Positions 29,288 through 39,808 of a stretch of 64,000 nucleotides of DNA are shown one piece after another. A model generated the notes under the pieces. The model was given only the letters and a program-made list of their open reading frames with translations, was not told the DNA's origin and made no database searches. Origin of the DNA: Paramacrobiotus metropolitanus (taxonomy: Eukaryota; Tardigrada; Eutardigrada; Parachela; Macrobiotidae); contig NW_026570464.1 of the NCBI RefSeq assembly GCF_019649055.1, positions 38,619-102,618 of the forward strand, read 5' to 3'. Position 1 is the stretch's first letter; every line of letters starts with the position of its first letter. Both the position numbers and the translations under genes were made by a program.

Positions 29288-32203
29288 ATGACATCGAAAG
29301 GTCACCACCCAGAACTGACGGATTGTCATCTCAAATCGATCCCACTCCCACGAATAACGAAGTTGCGAAAAAGATTACAGAAATGGATGAAAGAAAACGA
29401 CCATAAGATTGTTGTGTATGAAAGGTCACCAGACGAATCGAAAAACAGCGAGGACGACGAGATTGCCCTTGCAGATGAGATCACGCAAGAAATCATGGCA
29501 AAGTTGCAGGAAAAGCCGTCCAAAGACGTACACAATGAAAGGTCACAATACGAAGTTGTCGCGCAAGTTACGAAAAGTCACGAGAACGCACAAGACAAGG
29601 GGTTAATGTGCGAGGCGGCAAAGGTCACGGGCAAAGAAATCGCTGCGAAGGAGCAGACGGATGCCTTACCGAAGTCAAAGCGGATTGGAAAGTTCTCAGA
29701 TGTGCGACCCGACGTACCGAAACGGATAGGTCGATGGAGCTCAAAAGGTCTGATAGAGAGCAAGCACGCTGCGCCGATCCCAGTTAAGTGTCGAATAAGA
29801 GGATGACGAGGATGACGAGGAAGAACGAGAAACTGAAGCTGAAGATGATGAGCCGAAGTACTCTGCAAAAGTCAATGCAGGAAATGTCACCGAACTTCAA
29901 CCAAGAAATGATTCGGGGCAAACGGCTATCCCAGTACCAGAGGCACAGGGATCGGAGGATAATAAGCAAAATGAGAATGGTGGAAGGCTAATCCCAGTAC
30001 CAGAGGCACAGGGATTAGAAAATGCTGAAAGAAGCAAAAGGTCACCGAAGTTGAAAAGAAAACAGAGATAGCCAACGATGAAACAGATCAAGATAATGCA
30101 AGCAGAAGCGCTAATTGCAAAGAAACAGTCGCTAGTGCCAGGAATGGAGTGGTCAAGGCTAATCCCAGTACCAGAGGCACTGGGCACGAGAATGGTTGGG
30201 CCCAGGAAAGAGCCAGGACTGATGAATAACGACGGAAGAGCACTATTCTCGGAAATACGAGACCAGGCCAGGAAGCAACTGGATACGAAGAAAGCGGAAC
30301 ATGGTTCTCAGCATATCCTCGAAAAGATGTGGCAGAGCATAGCCGTCAGATTACTTCCGAACCACGCTCTGCAGATGAAATCGAAGTCATCGAAATATCA
30401 TCAGATAACAGCGTAATTGAAATCGAAAAAGATGACGAATGGACAGATACGGATTCGGGAGAAAAAGATAAAAGCGTTATCATCCGCCCCAAACCAAGGG
30501 AAAGGATGCCAGAAGGGAATAACCGCGTCGTGTCCCGTAAGCCAAGAGAATGGACGGCGGAAGAGAGAGCAACCTCTTGCCATCACGACTGGCACGACAG
30601 CGATGACCTTTCGATAGCACGCCCTCAAGAAAGATGTGCAAAATGCATGCAAGAAATGACGCAAGATGACCTTTCGGAATGGCCGAAATGCAATGCAGCA
30701 ATTGCACGCCACAAAAGACAAGAAGAGAAAGAGGTTAAGTCGATTATGAGAACACTTCCCATGCCGGAATTGTCAAAAGCAACTTATCTCTGGCAATGTT
30801 CCCGAGAATGGTTATCTGTAGTCAAGAATTACATCGTTTCCAGAGGGAAGTGGCTCCATCATTGGCAGCAAGAAGCTGATAACTTCATTCCCGAAAAGGC
30901 GGATAAAAAATATCCATGGTACACAAACCCCATCGCAAAGCTCGACAGAGAAAGGCGACGAGCAAGGGAAGAAAACGAAATATGGGAACAAGCTAGAGTC
31001 GACTTATTCTGGGAATTCCGAGTTAACTACCTATGGAAAGGTCAAGGAAGAACGGTCACTTTCCCAATTGGACTCGGCACAGTAGTGTACGAATTATTTG
31101 ACCTTTACCAGGCTTGCCTCAAAAAGGGGAACTTACGAGAATGGAACAAACAATGGGGCGAAATCCTCGAAGAAGTACCGATATTCACAGGAGAAATCCC
31201 GGAGTTACATGTCACGCTAAAAAGACGCGAACTTGGATTATTTGGTTACCCAAGAAAGAAGAAGGTGACCTTTGCAGCAGATCCAGATGGAGTAGAGTAC
31301 CCCGAAAGAGGCGGAGATACTTGGTGCATGTATGAAACGGTACCAGAAAATGACCGGACAACAGAAGAGTTGATGGCAAATTGCGTCTTTATCGGCGATA
31401 AGAGACCTAAAGGTCACGGCACAAGCGCTGAAAAAGAAAGCGGCGTAAGTGCCGAAGAAATTAAAGAAAAAGGACAAGAAGTCAGAACAAGCGGTGTTCA
31501 AGAAAACGGCACAGGCGCCGAAGAAGAAGAACCTACACACACGGCGTATGAGCTGTCTCAGATGACCAAGGAACTGAACCAAGCGATTCGGGATAAGGAA
31601 AATGGAATCCCGGTAACAGAGGCAAAAAAGGCTCAAATGTCTCCGAAGGAGAAAAAGGAGAAAAAAGCAGCAGCGTTGGTTGGATCACTTCAAAGGTCAC
31701 TCGGCAATTGTGAGGAACGGCCACCAACCGAGAAGAACGAAAGGTCACTAAGCGCGATGCTGAAAGAAAAAGAGCCAGAAAGGTCAGTTCCTAAAATTGA
31801 CGAAAGGTCACCCGAAACTGGTGAGGAAGGGCCACCAGTTGGAAAAGCAGAAAGGTCACGGAATACTGCTGAAGCAGTCGATAGCTCGGAAGACGGGGAA
31901 AGGGATAGGTCACGAGCAAGGATTCGCACGACACGAACAAATCTAAGGATAACTGCACGAAACGGACGAAAGTCCAAGGAATCGGACAAACCTCTGCCCG
32001 AAAAACGGAAAACGAAAAAACTTAGCGCTTCCAAGGATAAAAGCGATGACCTTTCAGCAGAAAGTGAAGACAAAGGCGTCGATAAGCGACCGCTCGAGAA
32101 AAGGAGCAAAGATCAAGCGCTTCAGGCTAATAAAGCAGCGAATCCGACTCGGAATTCTCGAGTTCGAGCGATAACTCAACCACTTCTGAAGATTCCGGAG
32201 TGA
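29288..32203 (+). pseudogene. gag: Gag-like polyprotein of Gypsy B, frameshifted
   Basis: 29288-29806 and 30329-32203 share a frame. Between them coding moves to another frame (acidic EDDEDDEEERETE, then two IPVPEAQG peptides). The protein is very rich in Lys, Glu, Arg and Ser. About 30750-31370 is the most protein-like region (LWQCSREWLSVVKNYIV, WYTNPIAKLDRERRRARE, DLFWEFRVNYLWKG, ELFDLYQACLKKGNLREW). It is probably the capsid domain, though I see no firm match. Recurrent ERS and DLS peptides are encoded by the octamer AAAGGTCA read in either orientation. Confidence 0.55.
29928..30184 (+). repeat. Three hairpins with ACCAGAGGC(A) loop in Gypsy B
   Basis: ATCCC/GGGAT at 29928-29952 and 29991-30015, and CCCAGT/ACTGGG at 30164-30184, all enclose AGTACCAGAGGCAC-type loops. 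The same loop is found in the giant element's protease gene. Confidence 0.6.
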
Positions 32204-32436
32204 GTGACCTTTCAGATCAAGAAGATCTGCTTGACCTCGACGAAGACGATGAAAAGAACGAACAACAAGAGAAAGAGATCATTGTTCGAAGGATAAAAGT
32301 GCAAAGAGCAGGAATCCCAGAAGGAGCAATTATAGTTTACAGTGACCAACGAGTCAAGTTAAGACCAAATCTTGCAACGCGTGTAAAGGTCAAGATGGTA
32401 GCTCATGTACCCCGGAATCAGAAGCTGATGTATTAA
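32200..32436 (+). CDS. Pre-RT segment of Gypsy B Pol (beta domain), partial
   Basis: The ATG overlaps the gag-like stop by 4 nt (frame change). An acidic start is followed by VRRIKVQRAGIPEGAIIVYS, a beta-rich segment like that before RT in the giant element. TAA at 32434 ends it; the sequence up to 32571 continues the domain in broken frames. Confidence 0.5.
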   Translation: MSDLSDQEDLLDLDEDDEKNEQQEKEIIVRRIKVQRAGIPEGAIIVYSDQRVKLRPNLATRVKVKMVAHVPRNQKLMY

Positions 32437-32571
32437 GCAACTCCTCAAAAGGATAACGAAGTCCGACCGAGAACGGGAGTCACGGACCATAACGGCACAC
32501 GGTTTGAAATCGTAATAGAGAACCGAAGCAAAAGCCGAAAGACTGTAAGAAAGGGCCAGTTCCTCGGCTAC

Positions 32572-34216
32572 GTGAAACATTACGAACACCTTGAGAACGT
32601 AAAGGTCAACTCGGCTGCCGTCGTGAAAAATATACTAAAAGATCCCGAAGTGGACGCAAAGACGAAAGAAGAATTGAATGATATCATCGAAAGACTAAAG
32701 TTAGCACCATACCTAACTGAAGAACAAAAGAATGACGTGCGAAATGCATTTTGGGAGTTTTGGAAAGTTCTCCCCACATCAAAGCAACCGTACGGCGATG
32801 TCAAAGGGGTAACGCACACTATTGACACAGCCGATGCAAAACCGGTTAAATGCAACCCGGCAAGAACAAGCTGGAAAGGTCGCGAATTCATCACAAAACA
32901 CATCGAAGAGATGTTGCAGCAAGATGTCATTGAACCATCCGATGCGGAATGGAGTTTCCCGGTCGTATTGGCCGCGAAGAAAAATGGCGACGTAACTATG
33001 GGAACAAGATTCTGCGTCAATTACATTTTGCTGAACAAGTTTACGAAAAAGAATAACTATCCACTGCCGAACCCGGATGAACTGCTTGACGCATGTGCGG
33101 GAAACAAATATTACGACAAGATGGACTTACAAAGTGGCTTCTGGCAGATCCCAATGGATCCTGCCTCGAAAGGCAAGACGACCTTCGTCACGCAGGACGG
33201 AATATTCCGTTTCAAAAGAATGCCTTTTGGAGTCTGTAACGGACCTGCGAACTTTCAACTTTGCATGGATAAATTCTTGCCGAACGCAAAGCGAATGGGG
33301 TGCGTTTTCGGCTACATAGACGATGTCATCTTCGCAGGGAAGACCAGGGAGATCTTTATGCAGAACTTAAGGAATGTCTTTCAAAGTCTAGTTGACGCAG
33401 GTTTCACAATTAAGCCGACGAAATGCGAATTCGGCATGCGCGAGATGGGATTCCTGGGGCACATCCTCAGCGAGAATGGCATTAGAATGGATCCCGAAAA
33501 AGTCATGGCAGTTAACGGCCAAAAGAAACCGACAACTGAACGGCAGTTGAGGTCATTCCTCGGATTAGCGAACTATTACCAAAAGTTCGTCCTTTGATAC
33601 GCGCAGAAGACGGCGCATCTTTACGAATTGCTAAGACACGACATGAACATCAAAAGAGATTGGTTAGCGGTCCATGACCAAGAATTCAATGACCTCAAAG
33701 AAGCACTATGCAAGGATCCAGTACTGAAGAAGTTCGATCTGACGAAGCCGACAGTGATCGAGTGCGACGCATTAAAGGAAGGCTAGGTGCGATCTTGTCC
33801 CAAGATGGACATCCCATCGCATACGCAAGCCGCGTTTTGCATGGAGCAGAAAAGAATTACGGAGTAACAGAATGGGAATGCCTGGCGGTAGTCTTCGCCG
33901 TCAGAAAGTTCAAGTCGTACATCGACTACTCCGAATTCACAGTAAGAACGGATCACAAAGCTTTGACGAATCTTCTAAGATCGGAGTCGAACAAGTCATG
34001 TATGAGTCCAAGATTGACAAGATGGGCATTGGCACTTCAAGGTCACCGATTCAAGATTTAATATAAGCCGGGAAAATACTGCGACAACGCGGATGCCCTT
34101 TCAAGAGCGCCAACTGAAGGTCCCACTTGCAACGAAGAAGGGTATGATGAAATTCCAAACTTCGAAGATTACAAGAACGAACTCAACAGAGAAGAACCTC
34201 CGATTGAAGTTTGGTA
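32572..34216 (+). pseudogene. pol: Gypsy B reverse transcriptase and RNase H
   Basis: RT at 32572-33597 has RFCVNYILLNKFTKKNNYPL, FWQIPMDP, PFGVCNGPANFQ and catalytic YIDD (about 33316). TGA at 33596 falls in FVL|YAQK. The frame then continues to about 33770 and shifts into RNase H (GAILSQDGHPIAYASR, WECLAVVFAVRKFKSYI, RTDHKAL, 33790-34061), with TAA in FKI|YKPG. The tail to 34216 reads IPNFEDYKNEL as in the giant element (PNFEDYKDEI). No integrase follows, so the element is cut there. Confidence 0.88.
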
Positions 34217-35756
34217 ACTCTTCCTACAGTTAAGCGAGGAAAGGGAAGAAAGGCTAAAGGCCGACAGCGAGTTCATATCCGGGCAATGATCTAACCTCAC
34301 CTTTGGGATGGGTCTCACCTAGATTACTCGTTTACACTAACAGCGCCCACACGCATTGGTTACAGATCACGCGAATGTGTAAATGTCGTTACACAAGGGA
34401 CTGTTTCATTTTCAGGAGCATACAACACGAGAACGCGGTAATGTTGCAGGCTTCAGCGCTTGCATCTACGTTAAAGGTTTCCTCAGCCAGCACTATTTTA
34501 ATAATTTCACAATAGATAAGTCCCATATGGTCAGTACCAAGCGGGAAAAAAACAAGCATTGGTAGACCGATGACCCATACATGTGAACGCATTAATATTT
34601 CAGCATACTACAACATAAACCGATTTGCACCCACTAGAAACAATCACACAGTAGCGAATCAGCGGAATTATCGACGCTTAATTATTCAACCTAAAATGAA
34701 TTCAAATTTTCACGCATACTACAAAGGCCACCGGTGTGAGGCTATCAACCTCATAACGACTGACTGAGGTCGCCGCTTTAAACGTCTGATCTGGTCTTCA
34801 TTCGTCAGATCTTCTGGAAGAGAATGTATGATGTCAGATAATGCTGAAAAAAATATAGCAGAGTCCAGGCAAAATAAGTCGGAAACGGCACGCTATCCAT
34901 GTGGTAACTTCGGATTAACGCTATAAGTTATAACAAATGTTTAACATAGCGCTTTATAAATCAGGAGAGAAGAACATGGCCGTGCCGATGGCCGTGCCGT
35001 TCCTGCGGTCGGAAGTTCTGCAATCTAAAAGTGTACAGTGCGCGCCTTTGCCGTAGATAATTCTCTTTTTTGGCGCCATCCATGTGATAAATGATAGTCA
35101 AATCGTGATCACCCTGTTTCGCGGACTTACTTTTTGGAGTTAATATAATATATATTTTCGTTGACGGCGCGCGTGCGTCAAGTTTTAGCCAAAGTAAAAG
35201 CAAATAATCAAGGCCACCAACTTTGAGCTTCTGAGCTATGAAATAAAATCTCTCAACAGAAAGAACACCGGGAGGTTGTATCCTCTTACAAATACGAGCA
35301 AGTGCACGAGAAGAGATGCCATTATTCACTACTGTATCAATGGGAAGGCAAAATCAGTCCACCTGATATTCTGACAGCGGCGGTATGCCTGCCTGAAATT
35401 TGGCGGTATGCCTCGTGCCCCGTTGAGGCCTTAATCATGTAGCCGCCAGTTGTTGACCGGGTGTCGGTCACATTCAGCCTAACTACTAATATTGCAGGCC
35501 CGGAGGCAAAGATGGCCGCAAACGTCATGATGGGCAACGGAAGCACCTTGGCCGACCCGGTGCGCTCCGAAGACACTGGGCTTGCACGGCCCAGACGGCA
35601 GTCGCCGCCCGTCCTGTTCAGCTGGGGAGCATAGTTTCATATAATTGCTCTATCGCCCCTTCGACGAAGGAGAAGCAAATTATATGGCGGCACCAAGACA
35701 ACACGATACGCGAGGGCGCTGCGATCTACTCTGTAAAGGGGCATTATTAAACCCAC
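34217..35756. other. Unassigned sequence
   Basis: No convincing gene. A minus-strand ORF at 35329-34961 (122 codons, no family) and one at 35576-35337 are the longest. A GGCGGTATGCCT(G/C) direct repeat lies at 35381-35411. Probably decayed mobile-element or host intergenic DNA. Confidence 0.4.
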
Positions 35757-36269
35757 ATGTCGATTAACACCAGCAGCACGCTATCTTTGCACGATGTCAA
35801 CCGCGACTCGGTAGATGGCAGGACGGTAGATTGTTTGGAGTCTTGTAGGAGCAATGGCGACATAATGTTTTACATTAATACATACATCTTGCGGCCGGAG
35901 CTGCTTAGCACAAGCGACGCTTTTATCACACCCCTTTACAATGTGTCCTCAATAAACAGAACCTTTTCTATGACTTGCAGCGGACGGATGGACTGCAGCT
36001 GGACGGATCCAGCACTGTATTTCTTTTGGCAGCTTGATGGGCAAAACGTTTCGGCGTCATATCCTGGTTTTAACAGCAGTGGCACCACCGTGCCCGGTCT
36101 TGGTAAGTGGGATATGGAAACAACCTTCATTGCGTCTGTGGCCGGAGTTTCAAATACTTTCTGCTCTATCACATTGCACGTGTTTATTAGGGAGAAGGCC
36201 AAGCCGCAGGTGGCCCGGGTTGAGTGCTGGTTCCGCCCTGATCTTCTCAGCAAAATGGGCTTGCCCTAG
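35757..36269 (+). CDS. Possible Ig-like extracellular domain protein
   Basis: 170 codons from ATG 35757. FSMTCSGRMDCSW ... YFFWQLDGQNVS ... METTFIASVAGVSNTFCSITLHV has the Cys, Trp and Cys spacing and alternating strands of an immunoglobulin-like fold. Several N-glycosylation sequons are present (NRT, NVS, NSS). No signal peptide or membrane segment is visible, so it may be an exon or a viral or host fragment. The match is by pattern only. Confidence 0.4.
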   Translation: MSINTSSTLSLHDVNRDSVDGRTVDCLESCRSNGDIMFYINTYILRPELLSTSDAFITPLYNVSSINRTFSMTCSGRMDCSWTDPALYFFWQLDGQNVSASYPGFNSSGTTVPGLGKWDMETTFIASVAGVSNTFCSITLHVFIREKAKPQVARVECWFRPDLLSKMGLP

Positions 36270-36308
36270 ACGCTTACGCGCACTACCCGCAGGCTGGGGA
36301 TTACAACT

Positions 36309-36336
36309 AAAAGAGCACCTGTCGGTGCAGCTTTTT
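36309..36336 (+). repeat. Stable tetraloop hairpin flanked by A and T tracts
   Basis: AAAAG, then GCACC-TGTC-GGTGC, then CTTTTT, 40 nt after the Ig-like ORF. It looks like an intrinsic terminator, but its role in nuclear DNA is unknown. Confidence 0.35.
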
Positions 36337-37710
36337 GTTTTTCTGAAATGCATTTATGACAGTTGTAGCTGTCATGCATCTAGCGAAATTTATCGTATTA
36401 ACCCCAAGTGGGGGTGTTCGATGGTCTGTTGGAATGTTTTTCATGAAGAAATGCTATTGATTAACCGCAAAAATGGTTTCAAGAGGATGTTTATTAGCGG
36501 AACGCATAGTAAGACTGAACAGCTTACCGTTGTGAAAATGCGACGACACCAGCGGAAGCGTTTTTAAACTGGTGTAACGCGCCCTTAGAAGGCCGCTGAA
36601 AGCGCGCTAAAACATTTTGAGGAAAGCAAACGGAATTAATGCCATGTGCTTAATCCAAGCACAATTCACGGGCAGATAACCAGACAGAGCGCAATTTTTC
36701 AGTAATGAAATATGGGTTCGGGGTACGATTTTTGTCCGGGCAATTTGGTCAAGACAGGGTTAACAGTCGCACACTTTGGTCGGGATGCCGGGGCACCGGT
36801 GTGGGAAATGATGCGCATCGAACGCTTCTGTCAAAAGACGGTTGACGTTCGAAATTTGCATTTCCAACGCGATTTACGGCCGAACGCTTGTAATTTCGCG
36901 CGAATTCCTTACCAGCACTTTCGAGGAAACATACGTAATCTGTGCCCTGAAGCTTTAGTGGAAACGTCATGGTTAGTCGTCGGACACGCTTTGTAAATAC
37001 AGTCGGTACGTGAACTGCGCCTGGACATCATGTTCGAAGCATAAAATGGTCGGATTTGGCCGATGATTCTCGTTTCTAAAAATCGAAGGTCAGAAAAAAC
37101 GGAGAAATTTACTGGTGTCCAAATTATGTTGATGTCTTCCGCAGCAAAAGATCAATGCCTAATTCCGAGGAGGTTTTCCTCCATCTCCGAGACCAGCAAT
37201 CTTGAACGAAACAGATCCATATATGAACTGCAACATTTTCGAGAGCACTGGTTGGCCAGAAGGGCATCATTGATGATTCAGTGTAACACGAAGTTCCTAG
37301 ACTTGGTGTCCTTGGTACGGAAATTCTGTTTTTAGAATGCTTTCGTAGCAGTTCACTCGGTATATTTTTTAAAAATCTCCGTTTCTGTTACAGCTGCCGG
37401 CAGTTGCACATGGCTGCACTGTTGGACACGGTGCTTGAGTCACGAGCCAAGTTGGTGCACTAAACTTCTTGTTCCGTTTAACATCAACTTCTGGATTCCC
37501 TAACCCACAACAAACCTGAAGATCGAAACACTGACGCGACTGCATGCCATTTTTCGCTTTAAAGAAAGGATTTAAGACGATATTCCGAACAAGGCTTCAC
37601 CTGGTCTCGTAACGCAGATTATTGAATTTTTTAATCAACTCTCATTTTTGATGCTGGTCAAACGGTTGAACCATTACCGTGTGCATGGTATGTTCGTTAC
37701 CATTCAACAA
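36337..37710. other. Unassigned AT-rich sequence
   Basis: No ORF with recognisable composition; short ORFs on both strands look random. No repeat, RNA gene or promoter could be supported. Confidence 0.4.
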
Positions 37711-38268
37711 TTAATACGACACGCAAAACCTTAAGGACTCATCTCTCTTCCGTGCCAGTATCGCATTGGCACAACGTTCCGAAATTTCACATGGATTGAT
37801 CACACCCTTTCGTAACATGTCCTGAATCTGTTTGAACGGGCAGAAACAGAATCCTGAATGCTCGAACGTTTGCGCGCTAGGAACCTTATTGTAGGGTTCG
37901 TGAATCCCCGAAACCTCAGTAACGATTTCTTTGGTCACGGATATCGTAATCCCCGGGACCTCAACTTCATTCACGTTCTAAATCCCCGCGACTTCGGTGG
38001 CGGGTTCTTGGGTCTCCGGGATCGGAATCCCCGGGACCTCGACCTGACTTCTCCAACTTCTTTTGATCTCGTTGCGCTTAAGCAACACAAAACTAAAAAA
38101 CTTTTCGCGATCGGATAATGCCCTTATCATATCAACTTTTCTCACTTCCTTCCCACCTTGGGAAAAACCCGGTTCTAACAACTTTAACCCGTCGAGTCCT
38201 GCGGGATCTGTATCATCATATGCCCTTGCGGTCTGTTCTCCAGTAAATTGCAGCCAGGCGAATTGCAA
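37711..38268 (-). pseudogene. Relic of a Gypsy Pol (linker and RT start)
   Basis: 37974-37711 encodes IQDMLRKGVINPCEIS ... RDESLRFCVSY, a degenerate copy of the Gypsy RT entry motif (M-x-x-GVI-x-PS ... LRFCVDY). Upstream in the same direction are two copies of a roughly 70-bp unit encoding EVPGI(P/T)I(P/S)(E/V)T. This recalls the IPVPEA peptides of the other Gypsy elements here. Confidence 0.55.
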
Positions 38269-38766
38269 GATTCTCCAGTAAGCTCAACAAGGTCTGTTCC
38301 ACCGCAAGTACCGGACTCAGTTTCAGTACCAACCGCTGGAACCGGAGCGTCACCAGCCACGCCAACTCCGCCACAACCACCGCTACGGCCGGAATCAGGA
38401 ACTACGTCGACATCAGCGCCTGCTGCGGATTGGCCATATCGTCTTCCATTGGGTGCTTTGAGTGGATACACGTTGGTTTGGTTGGATCCCCCGGGAGCGC
38501 CTCCCAGAAGAACAGACACAGCGACCCCTGGGCGTGCTGCAGCAGGCTATCGGCTGCAACATGAATTCAGACGGTTCGTATACCGTCTGCACTCGTTTCA
38601 ACACCGGAACTGGACACTGCGTACCGCGTCAGCGGCGCGTTTTGCGAGAGCCGGCTTCTTTTACACGGGATTGCGGGACCTACTGAAGTGTATTCATTGT
38701 GGACTAGATTTGGAAAACTGGGAGCCGCATGATGACCCACAAGCTGAGCACGACTGGCATAGTTGA
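38248..38766 (+). CDS. BIR (IAP-repeat) domain protein, Polinton B side, C-terminally cut
   Basis: The frame has no ATG; a TTG and a possible splice acceptor (TTGCAG) sit at its start. Residues about 1-95 are Pro/Thr/Ser-rich. The BIR is at 38563-38766: RLHSFQHRNW ... AGFFYTGL ... LKCIHC ... NWEPHDDPQAEH, with the C-x2-C-x16-H spacing. As in the A copy, a stop falls a few residues after the His and the final Cys is missing. BIR proteins of insect viruses block caspases. Confidence 0.78.
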   Translation: MQPGELQDSPVSSTRSVPPQVPDSVSVPTAGTGASPATPTPPQPPLRPESGTTSTSAPAADWPYRLPLGALSGYTLVWLDPPGAPPRRTDTATPGRAAAGYRLQHEFRRFVYRLHSFQHRNWTLRTASAARFARAGFFYTGLRDLLKCIHCGLDLENWEPHDDPQAEHDWHS

Positions 38767-38956
38767 ACTTCCTGCTGACCAGATCGCCCGCCGCAAGAAA
38801 ACTGATGTTAAAACTGACGTTTTTGTTTAAAAAAAACAGAATATCGTTTTTTCGTATGTTTATTAGTTTATGGCAGAGCAGTGGTCTATTAAAGCGGAGA
38901 AGACTTAATCAAAAAAAAACAAACAAATTTAACTTTGATAAAGATCCATGTGAAAA

Positions 38957-39292
38957 TTAAAACAGTAGCAAGCGAAGTTCGGGTGCCGTAGTACGCACAG
39001 CCAATTCCGACTTTGCACCCAAAATATTAACTTTACCAGAGGTAAAAATTACACAAGTTGCTTCGGGTAGATGGACGCTTAGACCAGGAAACAGTTCAGG
39101 TTCATAACAAGGCCGGTAGCAGTGCAGCTTTTTAAAGACGTCATTTAGTTTCAATGGTCTATACACATCCCAAGACGCTACTACATTAACTATTTCGAAG
39201 TCGGTAACGTACGCATCGGTATAGCCTACCATGTGCATATCGTGTATATCAGCCGTTAAGCGGTGAAAACAGCCAGTACGCAACGCCTGCAA
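38957..39292 (-). CDS. TBP-like protein, second repeat only, Polinton B
   Basis: About 111 residues. The match to the C-terminal half of TBP is strong: VTDFEIVNVVASWDVYRPLK, CYEPELFPGLSVHL and FTSGKVNILGAKSE, in the right order and spacing. It opens at TTG 39292, right after a CTTGCAG acceptor-like sequence. It may therefore be the last exon of a gene whose first half is lost or not recognised. It lies 190 bp from the BIR gene, convergent with it. Confidence 0.82.
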   Translation of the reverse strand: MQALRTGCFHRLTADIHDMHMVGYTDAYVTDFEIVNVVASWDVYRPLKLNDVFKKLHCYRPCYEPELFPGLSVHLPEATCVIFTSGKVNILGAKSELAVRTTAPELRLLLF

Positions 39293-39336
39293 GTTCCGTT
39301 TCTAGGTCACAAGGAAAACGGAAAGTGTATGAGGAC

Positions 39337-39531
39337 ATGATCACGCCAAGCAAAATCGGCCATCCAAAATCAAGAAAACGACTTCGAACAACGTTAAACA
39401 TAATACATAATTTAGGAAATCGAGATCGGGTAGATTATTACGCAGTTGAAAATAAATATGCTGATCCACAGCTGGGCTTTAGAAAAAGAAAACTTCAGCA
39501 ACATAAGCGCTTAAAGTGGTTAGTTATTTAA
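39337..39531 (+). CDS. Small basic ORF, unknown
   Basis: 64 codons from ATG 39337, rich in Lys and Arg (KSRKRLRTTLN, RKRKLQQHKRLK). No family recognised. It lies between the TBP-like gene and the integrase part. Confidence 0.3.
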   Translation: MITPSKIGHPKSRKRLRTTLNIIHNLGNRDRVDYYAVENKYADPQLGFRKRKLQQHKRLKWLVI

Positions 39532-39542
39532 GAATATCAGGC

Positions 39543-39751
39543 ATGGCGGGGTGCATACCAGTCAGTCTGAACTTTGGAGAGGGCATGAAGCTGACCTTTA
39601 ATTCGTCATGCTGTGCTGGAGATAAAGATTCGGAAGACTCAAACGTCAGTAAAGACAATAGCTTTGGTCAAAACAAAAACAAAGTTGACGTCAGTGTCCA
39701 GGTTGACCTAACTAAAGATGGGAGAAGCGGAGTACGTGAGTGCGGCTCGTG

Positions 39752-39808
<57 letters not shown>

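Larger units (their letters stand above)
29297..32608. repeat. Dense AAAGGTCA / TGACCTTT octamer array inside coding sequence
   Basis: I count about 20 exact copies in 3.3 kb on both strands (for example 29297, 31263, 31739, 32046, 32601), where about 0.1 would be expected for a random octamer. AAAGGTCA is the monomeric nuclear-receptor element (NBRE). Confidence 0.75.
28860..34216 (+). mobile_element. Gypsy B: 5' half of a second Ty3/Gypsy element
   Basis: A promoter-like repeat array, gag-like ORFs, the pre-RT beta domain, RT and RNase H are in order, then the element stops before integrase at about 34216. RT is clearly related to the giant element (RMPFGVCNGPA, YIDDVIF, the same YGDVKGVTH lead). 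It is decayed: TGA 33596, frameshift near 33770, TAA 34061. No 3' LTR is seen. Confidence 0.82.

Noticed and set aside
36309-36336. Bacterial rho-independent terminator, hence bacterial DNA
   Set aside because: Both flanks are eukaryotic mobile elements and no bacterial gene is near; the shape is probably coincidental.
39753-39806. His-Thr repeat protein
   Set aside because: It is a CA microsatellite lying within a candidate intron.
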